Shown here: in pieces, positions 47,723 through 58,411 of the stretch
Numbering within the stretch: position 1 is the stretch's first letter
Layout: each line of letters begins with the position of its first letter
Origin: an uncultured Hyphomicrobiales bacterium
Lineage (GTDB): Bacteria; Pseudomonadota; Alphaproteobacteria; Rhizobiales; Beijerinckiaceae
Direction: 5' to 3'
Length of the DNA stretch: 64,000 bases
Assembly (NCBI GenBank): GCA_903847605.1
Contig: CAINED010000031.1
Location: forward strand, 30,275-94,274
Translations under genes and position numbers: made by a program
Notes under the pieces: generated by a model
Told to the model about the DNA's origin: nothing
Databases searched by the model: none
Seen by the model: the letters and a program-made list of their open reading frames with translations, nothing else

Positions 47723-48169
47723 ATGAGTGGTCTGAAACTGTCGGAAGGCGAATGGATCGTGGTCTGCGATGGCGCGAAGGCGCTAATGCTGGAAAATGTC
47801 GGCGACGCGAAATTTCCCAATCTCAAGACGCTTTCGGTGCGCCAGCACGAGGACGCGTTGACCAGCGAACAGGGCGCGGAGCGGCCGGGGCGTGTTCATG
47901 CATCCGCCGGCACGGCGCGCAGTTCCGTCGAGCAGACCGACTGGCATGAGCGCAGCGAGGAGCAATTCCTGAAAAGCCTCGTGGCGGACCTCGCTTCCCA
48001 CGCCGAAAGCGGGAAGATTCACGCGCTGACGATCGTCGCGCCGCCGAAGGCCCTGGGCATCATGCGGCCCGAATATACCGACAAGCTGAAAACGGTTCTG
48101 AAGAACGAAGTCCCGCACGACTACGTCAAGAAGCCCGTGCATGAGATCGAAAAGCTGCTGACCGGCTGA
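47723..48169 (+). CDS. host-attachment family protein (baeRF-like)
   Basis: 148 residues with the opening WIVVCDGAKALMLENVGD and the segment LHALTIVAPPKALGIMRPEYTDKLKT-like core (here ALTIVAPPKALGIMRPEY), typical of the host attachment protein family described from Agrobacterium and related to archaeo-eukaryotic release-factor-like folds. Cytoplasmic, no signal peptide. Molecular role unknown despite the name. GGGAGTAAAGCA precedes the ATG. Confidence 0.75.
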   Translation: MSGLKLSEGEWIVVCDGAKALMLENVGDAKFPNLKTLSVRQHEDALTSEQGAERPGRVHASAGTARSSVEQTDWHERSEEQFLKSLVADLASHAESGKIHALTIVAPPKALGIMRPEYTDKLKTVLKNEVPHDYVKKPVHEIEKLLTG

Positions 48170-48172
48170 GCC

Positions 48173-48448
48173 TCAGGGCTTTTTCTCAACCTGCCGGCTG
48201 CAGGCGGCAGCCTTCGGCTGGCAGGCGATGCCCGGCGTGGAGCAGGCGAAATTTCCGCTCTCGTCCCGCTTGCAGATGGCGCATCCATTGCTCCATTCGG
48301 CGCAGGCTGTGTTGGCGTCGCCGAAAGCCTGAACGGATGTGATCTCAGCCGGGGGCTTCAACAGCGGCGCCATTGTCGGTTCGTCCGCGAGGGCGGGCCT
48401 TGCGGCGAATGCAGCGAGCGCCGCGAGCGCAAATGTGAATCGTTTCAT
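48173..48448 (-). CDS. small secreted cysteine-rich protein
   Basis: 91 residues. Signal peptide ends RPALADEP (residue 22). Six cysteines in the mature part (ACAEWSNGCAICKRDESGNFAC, IACQPKAAACS) suggest disulfides in the periplasm. No family recognised. Convergent with the host-attachment gene, 3 bases apart. Confidence 0.65.
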   Translation of the reverse strand: MKRFTFALAALAAFAARPALADEPTMAPLLKPPAEITSVQAFGDANTACAEWSNGCAICKRDESGNFACSTPGIACQPKAAACSRQVEKKP

Positions 48449-48523
48449 CGCCGCACCCTAATCCAACATCCGCGGCCTGCAAGCCCGCCTCTCGTCACAG
48501 CCTCTCGTCACAACCTCCTGACC

Positions 48524-49495
48524 ATGCTATCGGGCCGCATGCTCGAAGGACTTCCTCCTAACAACGCCGCACACATGTTCCGCCTCGTCTGCGACGAGAC
48601 ATCTGCGCGCGCCGTTGCCGATCTCGTCGTCGAAATGTTCGACCCTGCCGATGCGGCGGCGGCGGCTTTCGAGCTGACGCCCGACACCAAGGACTGGGCG
48701 AGCCGCGACTGGGTGGTGGAGGCCTATTTCGGCTGCGAACCCGACCAGGACTACGTGCGCGAATTGATCGCCAGCGCGGCGGGGGCCGAAGCGGCCGCAA
48801 AAACCGTCTTTTCCACCATCGAACAGCGCGACTGGATCGCCTCTTCGCTGGAAGGCCTTGCGCCGGTGCGCGCGGGGCGCTTTCTCGTCTATGGCTCGCA
48901 TGATCGCGGCTCGGCCGGCCCGAACGACATCGCGCTCGAAATCGAGGCCGCGCTCGCCTTCGGCACCGGCCACCACGGCACGACGCGCGGCTGCCTCGTC
49001 ATGCTCGATGCGATCCTGAAACGCCGCCGTCCCCGCCACATTCTCGATGTCGGCACGGGCACCGGCGTGCTCGCCATCGCCGCCGCCAAGGCGCTGCATA
49101 TTCCCGTCGCCTGCGGCGATATCGATCCTATCTCCGTCGAGGCGACGCGCGCCAATGCGATCCTCAACGGCGCGGGGCCGTGGATCAGGCCGGTCGTCGC
49201 GCGCGGGCTTCAGCATCCCGACCTTCAGGCAGGAAAACCTTACGATCTCATTTTCGCGAATATTCTCGCCAGGCCGTTGCGAGGGCTCGCCCCGTCGATT
49301 GCGAAAGCCAGCGCGACCGGCGCGGACATCGTGCTGTCAGGCCTGCTCGGCGGCGACGTGGCTGGTGTTCTCTCGGCTTACGAGGCGCAGGGCCTCTCCT
49401 TGACGAAGCGCATCAACATCGACGGCTGGGCAACGCTTCACCTGCGCAGCGGCGGCACGGCGGCGAGGCCCTACGAAATCGTCCCCGTTTTCTGA
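48524..49495 (+). CDS. prmA: ribosomal protein L11 methyltransferase
   Basis: 323 residues. SAM-binding DVGTGTGVLAIAAAK near residue 172, acidic DIDPISVEATRANA, and DLIFANILARPL (PrmA NILA motif). Trimethylates L11 in the cytoplasm. An N-terminal extension precedes the usual MFRLVCDE start, so translation may begin at the ATG of MFRLV (about residue 18). Confidence 0.93.
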   Translation: MLSGRMLEGLPPNNAAHMFRLVCDETSARAVADLVVEMFDPADAAAAAFELTPDTKDWASRDWVVEAYFGCEPDQDYVRELIASAAGAEAAAKTVFSTIEQRDWIASSLEGLAPVRAGRFLVYGSHDRGSAGPNDIALEIEAALAFGTGHHGTTRGCLVMLDAILKRRRPRHILDVGTGTGVLAIAAAKALHIPVACGDIDPISVEATRANAILNGAGPWIRPVVARGLQHPDLQAGKPYDLIFANILARPLRGLAPSIAKASATGADIVLSGLLGGDVAGVLSAYEAQGLSLTKRINIDGWATLHLRSGGTAARPYEIVPVF

Positions 49496-49565
49496 AATCC
49501 GTCCCGTTCTTGTGCGCGCCGTCGCAGCGCCTATGCTGACCCGCCCACGGGATTCGGAGCGCGAG

Positions 49566-51389
49566 ATGTTCGAAGGCGCATTTCAATCGTTTCACGAAAG
49601 TGCCGATCCTTCGCAATGCAAGCCGCGCATCGCCGCGCTAAGGCGCGAACTGGCGGCGCGCAAGCTCGATGGCTTCATCGTTCCGCGCAGCGATGAACAT
49701 CAGAGCGAATATGTGCCGCCGGGCGCGGAGAGGCTGGCATGGCTCACGGGTTTTACCGGCTCGGCCGGCCTTGCCATCGTGTTGCGTGACAAGGCCGCGA
49801 TCTTCGTCGACGGACGCTACACGCTGCAGGTGAAAGACCAGGTCGATACGAAAGTCATAACGCCCGTCGCCATTGCGGAGACGACTGCGTCGCAGTGGTT
49901 GAAAAAGAATCTGAAGAAGGGCGCAAAGCTCGGCTACGATCCCTGGTTGCTTACGCCCGCACAACGCACGCTCTATGCGAGAGCCGCCGAATCCGCCGGC
50001 GCGAAACTGGTCGCGGCGCCCTCCAATCCCGTCGACGCCATCTGGACCAACCGGCCCGCAAAGCCCGAACATCCGATCTATGCGCAACCGCTTCTCTACG
50101 CCGGCGCGACCGTTGCCGAAAAGCGAAAGATCGTCGCGGCAAAATTCGGCGCGGCCAGCGCGATGCTCGTCAGCGACCCGCATGATGTGGCCTGGCTCTT
50201 CAACATGCGCGGCAGCGATGTCGCGCATACGCCCATCGCCTTGTGCTTCGCGCTTCTGCCAGCGAAAGGGAAAGCAACGCTCTTTGCAGACCCTGCGCGC
50301 CTCGACGCCGACCTTCGCAAGTCGCTGCGCTCCGTCGCCGAACTGAAAAAGCCCATCGCGTTGCTGGCAGAACTGCGCAAGCTTGCGCGCGGGAAGACGC
50401 AAATCCTTTGCGATGCTTCCAGCATTCCCTGCGCACTTGCCGACGCCATCGAGAATGCCGGCGGCAAACTCGTGATTTCGCCAAGCCCCATTCGCGCCTT
50501 GAAGGCGATCAAGAACAGCGCGGAACTCAAGGGCGCGCGCGCCGCGCATATCCGCGACGGCGCGGCGATGGTGCGCTTTCTCTGCTGGTTCGACGAACGA
50601 GTCGCTCAGGGAAAGCTGACCGAGATCGACGCCGTGCGCGCGCTCGAATCCTTTCGCCGCGAAACCGGCAAGCTCAAAGAAGTCTCGTTTCCAACGATAT
50701 CGGGCGCTGGCCCCAATGGCGCGATCGTTCATTACCGCGTCACCGAAAAAACCAATCGGCGTATCGGCAAGGGTCTATTCCTGCTCGATTCCGGCGCGCA
50801 ATATCAGGACGGCACGACCGACATCACGCGCACGATTGCCGTCGGCGCGCCCACACGCGAAATGAAGGATCGCTTCACGCGCGTGCTGAAAGGCCATATC
50901 GGCATAGCGCGCGCTGTTTTCCCGAAGGGCACGAAGGGCCAGCATATCGACGCTTTCGCGCGCGCGCCGCTGTGGGATGCGGGCCTCGACTACGATCACG
51001 GAACAGGCCACGGCGTCGGCTCCTTCCTCTCCGTGCATGAGGGGCCGCAGGGCATATCGAAAGCCACCGCCGTCGATCTCGAACCGGGCATGATCTGCTC
51101 GAACGAACCCGGCTTCTACAAGACCGGCGCTTTCGGCATCCGCATCGAAAATCTCGTCGTCGTCGAGGATCGCAAGATTTCCGGCGGCGAGCGCGGCATG
51201 TTCGGCTTCGAGACGTTGACGCTCGCGCCGATCGACCTTCGCTGCGTCGATACTTCGCTCATGACGCGCGAGGAATTGAAGTGGCTCGACGCCTATCACG
51301 CGCGTGTGCGCAAGACGCTCTCACCGCTCCTCGATGCAAAGGAGAGAAAGTGGCTTGCCCAGGCGACGAGGCCTCTGGCGCGGCTTTAG
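49566..51389 (+). CDS. Xaa-Pro aminopeptidase (M24B family)
   Basis: 607 residues from the ATG at 49566 (GGAG upstream); an in-frame ATG 18 codons earlier lacks support. Three parts as in eukaryotic-type AMPP: creatinase N-domain (AALRRELAARKLDGFIVPRSDEHQSEYV), a second N-domain, and the pita-bread catalytic domain with LLDSGAQYQDGTTDITRT (metal aspartates), YDHGTGHGVGSFLSVHEGPQ (His) and EPGFYKTGAFGIRIENL (Glu). Removes N-terminal residues before proline. Follows prmA by 70 bases. Confidence 0.92.
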   Translation: MFEGAFQSFHESADPSQCKPRIAALRRELAARKLDGFIVPRSDEHQSEYVPPGAERLAWLTGFTGSAGLAIVLRDKAAIFVDGRYTLQVKDQVDTKVITPVAIAETTASQWLKKNLKKGAKLGYDPWLLTPAQRTLYARAAESAGAKLVAAPSNPVDAIWTNRPAKPEHPIYAQPLLYAGATVAEKRKIVAAKFGAASAMLVSDPHDVAWLFNMRGSDVAHTPIALCFALLPAKGKATLFADPARLDADLRKSLRSVAELKKPIALLAELRKLARGKTQILCDASSIPCALADAIENAGGKLVISPSPIRALKAIKNSAELKGARAAHIRDGAAMVRFLCWFDERVAQGKLTEIDAVRALESFRRETGKLKEVSFPTISGAGPNGAIVHYRVTEKTNRRIGKGLFLLDSGAQYQDGTTDITRTIAVGAPTREMKDRFTRVLKGHIGIARAVFPKGTKGQHIDAFARAPLWDAGLDYDHGTGHGVGSFLSVHEGPQGISKATAVDLEPGMICSNEPGFYKTGAFGIRIENLVVVEDRKISGGERGMFGFETLTLAPIDLRCVDTSLMTREELKWLDAYHARVRKTLSPLLDAKERKWLAQATRPLARL

Positions 51390-51395
51390 ATCAGC

Positions 51396-51425
51396 GCGCG
51401 ATTAAACGGATTCGTTTAATCGCGC
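51396..51425. repeat. perfect inverted repeat, 13-bp arms
   Basis: GCGCGATTAAACG (51396-51408), GATT, CGTTTAATCGCGC (51413-51425), seven bases after the aminopeptidase stop. It could end transcription by folding, though no T-run follows. Confidence 0.85.
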
Positions 51426-51450
51426 ATAAGCTGATCGATTCCAGATAGTC

Positions 51451-51502
51451 ATAGCATCGCTTTCGCGAAAAACCGGTATCCACTTTTTCGCGCGATGCTA
51501 TA
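51451..51502. repeat. RPE-like palindromic intergenic element
   Basis: ATAGCATCGC and GCGATGCTAT form 10-bp outer arms; the inside reads TTTCGCGAAAAACCGGTATCC...TTTTTCGC and partly pairs. Palindromes of this wording are scattered in many Hyphomicrobiales genomes; copy number here cannot be judged from one window. Confidence 0.75.
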
Positions 51503-51505
51503 GTC

Positions 51506-52045
51506 CTACTTCCACTCTTTCATGAGTTCGCGCATCGACCAAGAATCGTTTTCGACATTGCCGCGAATATTGTCGATCTTCCACGCTCCGCCCTCGCGAA
51601 CGAAATCGTAGCGGATCGTCTGCGGTTTCGCCTTGGGTTCGTGCAGTGAACCGAATGTTGCCCCGACGGTTGACTTGTCGGCGCTCGTGCTTTCCACCGT
51701 ATATGTCACACGTCCGATTGCCGGGTCCTGCGAATTCGATACCGGATCGAAATCGAGCCCCATGTCGCCGCTCTTTTTGATGCGCGCTTGCGCTGCATCC
51801 CATTCGCGCAGGAAGGCCGTCGAAAACAGCCGGCGAATAGGACCTTTGGCCCCGCCAAAAATTGTGCCGCCATTCTGCCCGCCGGAACTGTCCCTCTTGA
51901 CGGCTTCGGCATAAATCCAGCGTACGATCTGTTCAGGGGTCTGCGCATTCGCAGGCGGTCCTGCGGGTGCTCGCGTTTGCGCGTGAACGACGCCGGGCGC
52001 GAGCGCGGATAGCGCCATTGTCACAAAAAATGTCCTGCGATCCAT
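51506..52045 (-). CDS. secreted DUF3828-like protein
   Basis: 179 residues from the ATG at 52043-52045 (GGAG upstream). Signal peptide MDRRTFFVTMALSAL... ends GVVHAQ. The rest (IVRWIYAEAVKRD, FSTAFLREWDAAQ, DFDPVSNSQD, YDFVREGGAWKIDNIRG) fits the DUF3828/lipocalin-like pattern of small periplasmic proteins ending in a WKIDDI-type strand. Function unknown. Downstream of ligA by 19 bases, same strand. Confidence 0.7.
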   Translation of the reverse strand: MDRRTFFVTMALSALAPGVVHAQTRAPAGPPANAQTPEQIVRWIYAEAVKRDSSGGQNGGTIFGGAKGPIRRLFSTAFLREWDAAQARIKKSGDMGLDFDPVSNSQDPAIGRVTYTVESTSADKSTVGATFGSLHEPKAKPQTIRYDFVREGGAWKIDNIRGNVENDSWSMRELMKEWK

Positions 52046-52064
52046 TCCAATCTCCGTTTTTGAT

Positions 52065-54203
<2,139 letters not shown>

Positions 54204-54252
54204 TTAGCGCAGGTGACGCGAGCCGGAAACGCGGTTGACCGCCGCCGCGTTG

Positions 54253-54267
54253 TGTAACAATGTTACA
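54253..54267. promoter_or_regulatory. perfect 15-bp palindrome upstream of tonB (candidate operator)
   Basis: TGTAACA-A-TGTTACA between the divergent ligA and tonB genes. Perfect dyads of this type are normally bound by dimeric repressors. It does not match the LexA, Irr or Fur consensus. Regulator unknown. Confidence 0.55.
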
Positions 54268-54300
54268 TCTCCTTTGCCATTACCCTTGAGAACGCTTCTC

Positions 54301-55488
54301 GTGTCCACCGCCACGCTATTGCGAACGCCGCCGCCGCGCGTGGAGCGGGACGCGACTGGCGAAGGGCAATCGCTTCCGCCGCCGGCTTTGCAAACCGCTC
54401 CGGGTCCCCCGGAAAATGAGCCATTGCTCCACGCGCCCTCGCCGGCGCTTGCTCCTATGTATTCGCCGCCAAAAGGGGGTGGCAGCCTCCTGGCGACCAT
54501 CTTGTCCTGCGCCGGACACGCAGTCCTCGTGTTCGCCATCGCTTACGCCGTCGGAAACGCCGGGCGCCCCGATCAAGATGCTGAGAATCCCGTCGAAATC
54601 GAAATCATTGTCGTGGCGGCAGCCGCCGCCGCGCCGCAGGTCGCGCCCGCTCCGGTCATCGAGATCGAACTGCCTCCGCCCCTGCCCGATCCCGTCGTCG
54701 TGGTTGAACCTCCGCCGGTGGAACAAGGAGAGACGCCTCCTCCCCCATCAATACCCGACGAGCCCACGCCGCAGGAGCCGCCAAGGGAAGTGGCCGAGGT
54801 GCCCCTCGAACCCGTTCCGGAACCAAAGCCCCGCGTCGAACCGAAGGTGAACCTGGACCTTCCCGAGCCTCCCCCGCCGCCCGAACCGTTCTTCCCGCCG
54901 CCGCCGCCGGTGCAAGCAGAAGCGCCGCTGACCGTCCCGGCTCCGGCACCGGCACCGCCTGCGCCCCAAAGCGCAGGCCCGGACGAACAGCGCCAGCATG
55001 AGATCGCCCGGCAAAAACGGGCCCAAAAAAAGATTGAAGAGCAGCGCAAGGCCAAGGAACGCGAGGAAGCGCGGCAGCGCGAACGGGAAAAGGCGCGGCA
55101 GGCGGCTCAACAGCAGGCGCGTGCGGCTGCACAGAAGCAGGCGGCTCAGGCGCAGGCGGGCCGGAATGGTTCTGCCGCGAGCGCCGGACCACGCGGCGAC
55201 AACTCGGCGATGAGCATCGACGCCTTCAGGGCGACGGTGGCAGCGCGGATCGCGCGCAACCGGCCGGCGAACAGCACGGCTGCGGTGGCGCAGGGGACGG
55301 TGGTCGTCTCGTTCTCCGTCACCGCAACGGGCGCGGCGGCGGGCATCCGAATCGCCAGTTCGAGCGGACACGGCGTTCTCGATCAGGCAGCGCTCGCCGC
55401 GGTGCGCCGCGCCGCGCCCTTCCCCGCGCCGCCGCCCGGCGCGCCGCGCGCCTTCAACGTGCCCATGAGATTCAACGGGCCGCGGTAA
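54301..55488 (+). CDS. tonB: TonB-family energy transducer
   Basis: About 395 residues from a GTG at 54301; the true start is uncertain (a TTG at 54235, the GTG, or a later ATG at 54457 just before the membrane helix). One membrane segment (LLATILSCAGHAVLVFAIAY), then a long Pro/Glu-rich periplasmic spacer, a basic coiled coil (KRAQKKIEEQRKAKEREEARQ core), and the C-terminal TonB domain with GTVVVSFSVTATGAAAGIRIASSSGHGVLDQAALAAVRRAAPFP-type pattern (partly quoted). Couples proton force to outer-membrane receptors; exbB/exbD are not in the window. Expression may be controlled by the palindrome at 54253. Confidence 0.82.
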   Translation: MSTATLLRTPPPRVERDATGEGQSLPPPALQTAPGPPENEPLLHAPSPALAPMYSPPKGGGSLLATILSCAGHAVLVFAIAYAVGNAGRPDQDAENPVEIEIIVVAAAAAAPQVAPAPVIEIELPPPLPDPVVVVEPPPVEQGETPPPPSIPDEPTPQEPPREVAEVPLEPVPEPKPRVEPKVNLDLPEPPPPPEPFFPPPPPVQAEAPLTVPAPAPAPPAPQSAGPDEQRQHEIARQKRAQKKIEEQRKAKEREEARQREREKARQAAQQQARAAAQKQAAQAQAGRNGSAASAGPRGDNSAMSIDAFRATVAARIARNRPANSTAAVAQGTVVVSFSVTATGAAAGIRIASSSGHGVLDQAALAAVRRAAPFPAPPPGAPRAFNVPMRFNGPR

Positions 55489-55491
55489 AAT

Positions 55492-57162
55492 TCAACCCGC
55501 GCCTTGCAGCAGTTTCGCCGCCGCCGCGCGCGCCTCCTCGGTGATCGAAGCGCCGGACAGCATGCGCGCGATTTCCTCGCGGCGCTGCTCTGGCGACAGC
55601 GGCTCCACACGCGTTGCGAAGGCTTTCGCCTTGCCGCTCGCGCCCTTTGATATGCGCATGTGCGAGAGCGAGCGCGCGGCGACCTGCGGCGCATGGGTGA
55701 CGGCTAGCACCTGCACCTTGCTTGCAAGCCGCGCGAGACGCGCCCCGATGGCGTCAGCGACCGCGCCACCGACGCCTGTATCGATTTCATCGAACACCAG
55801 TGTCGGCGCAGACCCGCGATCGGCGAGCGAAACTTTTAGCGCCAGCATGAAGCGCGCAAGTTCGCCGCCCGATGCAACCTTCATTAAAGGTCCCGGTCGC
55901 GTTCCCGGATTTGTCTGCACCCAGAACTCGACGCGATCCCAGCCATCAGGACCAGCGCTCTTCGGATCGCTTTCTATGGATGTGGTGAAGCGCGCATTTT
56001 CGAGTTTGAGCGGCGGCAATTCCTTCTGCACGGCCTTGTCGAGTTGCGCCGCCGTCTTCCGGCGCGCTTGCGAAAGCGCCTCTGCCGCAGTGCGAAACGA
56101 TGATTCGGCATCTGCAAGATGCTTTTCGAGCGCACCGATATTCGCTTCGCCCGCATCGAGTGCATCGAGTTCGCCGGCGAAGCGCTGCGCCAGCGCTGCA
56201 AGCCCATCGGCGGGAACGGAATATTTCCGCGAAGCCGCGCGCAGCGCGAACAGACGCTCTTCCGTGCGTTCGAGATCGTTCGGATCGAAATCGCAATCGC
56301 GCAACGCCTGTTCGAGAACCTGCGTCGCCAAATCGAAGGCATTCAACGCTTCGCCCAGCGCTTTCAGCGTCGGCTCGATCAGGTGCGGCGCTTGCGCGGA
56401 GCGGCGCTCGAGCCGGCGCAACGTGGATGCAATCGCCGAGCCCGGCGCGTGATCGCCATTCAGCGAATGCACGGCGTCGCGAATTTCCGTCACGACCTTT
56501 TCCGACTGCTGCATGGCCGTGCGGCGCGCAGCGAGCGCTTCCTCTTCGCCCGCTTGCGGGGCCAGTTTGGACAACTCCTCATGGGCGTGACGCAGGAAGT
56601 CGGCCTCCTTGCGCGCCGCCTCGATGCGCGCGCGCGCGGCATCGAGTTCGCCCGCGATCTTGCGCCAATGCGCGTGAGTTCGCGCGACCGCCTGCACCTT
56701 GTCGTCGAGGCCGCCGAAAGCATCGAGCAACGCGCGATGCGCGCCGGGATCGACGAGCGCGCGATCGTCGTGCTGGCCGTGGATCTCGACGATCGTGCTG
56801 CCGACGGAGCGCAGCGCCTGTACGCTCACAGGCTGATCGTTGATGAATGCGCGCGTGCGCCCGTCGGCCATCTGCACGCGGCGCAGAATGAGTTCGTCGC
56901 CGATCTCTGCGCCTGCCTCGGCTGCAAGCGCGAGCGCGTGATGCGTGCGCGGGAGATTGAATACGGCCGTGACCTGACCCTGCTCCGCGCCGGTGCGCAC
57001 GAGCGAACCATCGCCACGCGCGCCGAGCGCGAGCGAAAAGGAGTCGAGCAATATGGATTTACCTGCGCCGGTCTCGCCGGTGAGGACGCTGAGGCCCTTG
57101 CCGATTTCCAGATCGAGCCGGTCGATCAGGACGATGTCACGGATCGACAGAGCAACCAGCAT
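55492..57162 (-). CDS. recN: DNA repair protein RecN
   Basis: 556 residues. Walker A GETGAGKSILLDS near residue 30, long central coiled coil, and C-terminal LMKVASGGELARFMLALK with Walker B TLVFDEIDTGVGGAVADAIG. SMC-like ATPase acting at double-strand breaks. No LexA box is found directly upstream; it follows bamD by 15 bases and is probably transcribed with it. Confidence 0.96.
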   Translation of the reverse strand: MLVALSIRDIVLIDRLDLEIGKGLSVLTGETGAGKSILLDSFSLALGARGDGSLVRTGAEQGQVTAVFNLPRTHHALALAAEAGAEIGDELILRRVQMADGRTRAFINDQPVSVQALRSVGSTIVEIHGQHDDRALVDPGAHRALLDAFGGLDDKVQAVARTHAHWRKIAGELDAARARIEAARKEADFLRHAHEELSKLAPQAGEEEALAARRTAMQQSEKVVTEIRDAVHSLNGDHAPGSAIASTLRRLERRSAQAPHLIEPTLKALGEALNAFDLATQVLEQALRDCDFDPNDLERTEERLFALRAASRKYSVPADGLAALAQRFAGELDALDAGEANIGALEKHLADAESSFRTAAEALSQARRKTAAQLDKAVQKELPPLKLENARFTTSIESDPKSAGPDGWDRVEFWVQTNPGTRPGPLMKVASGGELARFMLALKVSLADRGSAPTLVFDEIDTGVGGAVADAIGARLARLASKVQVLAVTHAPQVAARSLSHMRISKGASGKAKAFATRVEPLSPEQRREEIARMLSGASITEEARAAAAKLLQGAG

Positions 57163-57177
57163 GGAAAGATGCCCGGA

Positions 57178-58080
57178 TTAACCTGTGCGTCGACCGGACA
57201 CGGTCTGGAAGATGCGGGTCATCCACGAACCCGAACTGACCTTGGGCTCGAAGCCTTCGCCCTTCAACCGGCCATAGGCGTCCTTGTACCACTGGCTGTC
57301 GGGGAAGTTGTGGCCGAGCACGGCGGCCGCCGTCTGCGCTTCATGCACGATGCCGAGAGAGAGATAGGCTTCGACGAGACGATAGAGCGCCTCTTCCGCA
57401 TGCCGCGTCGTCTGATATTTCGAAAGCACGTCGCGGAAACGGTTGATCGCGGCGGTGTTGTTCCGGCGGCTCAGGTAAAAGCGGCCGACCGACATTTCCT
57501 TGCCGGCAAGCTGGTCGCGCACGACCTGAATCTTGAACTTGGCGTCCTCGACATATTCCGACTTGGGAAATTTCTCGACGAGTTGCTGGAAGATGACGAG
57601 CGCCTTTTCGGAGCGTTCCTGATCGCGGCTGATGTCCGGGATCTGGTTGTACATCGACATGGCCGTCAGATACATCGCATAGGGAGTCTCGTCCGTCGCC
57701 GGATACAGGCTGTAGTAGCGCTGGCCGGAGACTGCTGCCTCTTCGTATTTGCCGCCTTCGTAGAGCGAATAGGTCTGCATGATCAGGCCGCGGCGGGACC
57801 ATTGCGAAAACGGAAACTGCTTTTCAAGTTCCTCGAATTTCGTCGCGGCGCCGCCGTGATCGCGGCGCTGCAGGCGGGCGAGGCCCTGGTCGTAAATGTC
57901 GTCGGCGGGCACGTCCGGCAGAATCTTCGTTTCGTATTTCTCGCCGCCGAACGGGTTGAGATTCTCGATGGTCGAGCAGGACGCCAGTGCGCCGGCGGCG
58001 GCAAGCGCAAGGACGCGCAGGGCTGCGGGACGGGCGATCGCCGAAAATCCGGAAACTGAAATACGGGACAAGCTGACCAC
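57178..58080 (-). CDS. bamD: outer membrane assembly lipoprotein BamD
   Basis: About 300 residues. Lipobox AAGALASCSTIENLNP at about residue 35, then TPR-like repeats (YDQGLARLQRRDHGGAATKFEELEKQFPFSQWSRR) of the BamD/ComL family. Part of the BAM complex at the inner face of the outer membrane. The GTG at 58078-58080 is the open-frame start; a TTG three codons later is better placed behind GAGGG and may be the real one. Confidence 0.93.
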   Translation of the reverse strand: MVSLSRISVSGFSAIARPAALRVLALAAAGALASCSTIENLNPFGGEKYETKILPDVPADDIYDQGLARLQRRDHGGAATKFEELEKQFPFSQWSRRGLIMQTYSLYEGGKYEEAAVSGQRYYSLYPATDETPYAMYLTAMSMYNQIPDISRDQERSEKALVIFQQLVEKFPKSEYVEDAKFKIQVVRDQLAGKEMSVGRFYLSRRNNTAAINRFRDVLSKYQTTRHAEEALYRLVEAYLSLGIVHEAQTAAAVLGHNFPDSQWYKDAYGRLKGEGFEPKVSSGSWMTRIFQTVSGRRTG

Positions 58081-58411
58081 CCTCGCTTACGATCTTGCGA
58101 CGGCTTGCCGTCGCCCTGCGCGTTTTCCTGCCCGGCCGATGGACCGGAGGGGCGTTAATCGCGCCATTCCAAACTCTGCCCGCTCTTTACCCCAATCCGC
58201 AGCGTCACGCCACCGCGAAGCAGGGGTTTCGACCGACTGCAGGCGCGGACGTTTCCGCCCTATACCGCAGGAAGTCCTGGGGATTCCGTCGCCGGAAACT
58301 CTTGCCGGAACTTTGGCAGGGCAAATGTGGCCAAACTCTGCCGCGAGGGCTTCGCTCAACAAAATCCGCGCCACTGTGGCCGGATTGCCGCGCCGTAAAC
58401 CGCTCCGGAGC
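58081..58411. other. 331-base gap between lpxC and bamD
   Basis: No ORF or strong hairpin seen. Probably holds the bamD-recN promoter; a TATAGGG stretch is present but no convincing -35 partner. Confidence 0.4.

Noticed and set aside
57163..57260. LexA box upstream of recN
   Set aside because: recN is SOS-controlled in some bacteria, but no GTTC-N7-GTTC is seen here and the gap to bamD is only 15 bases.
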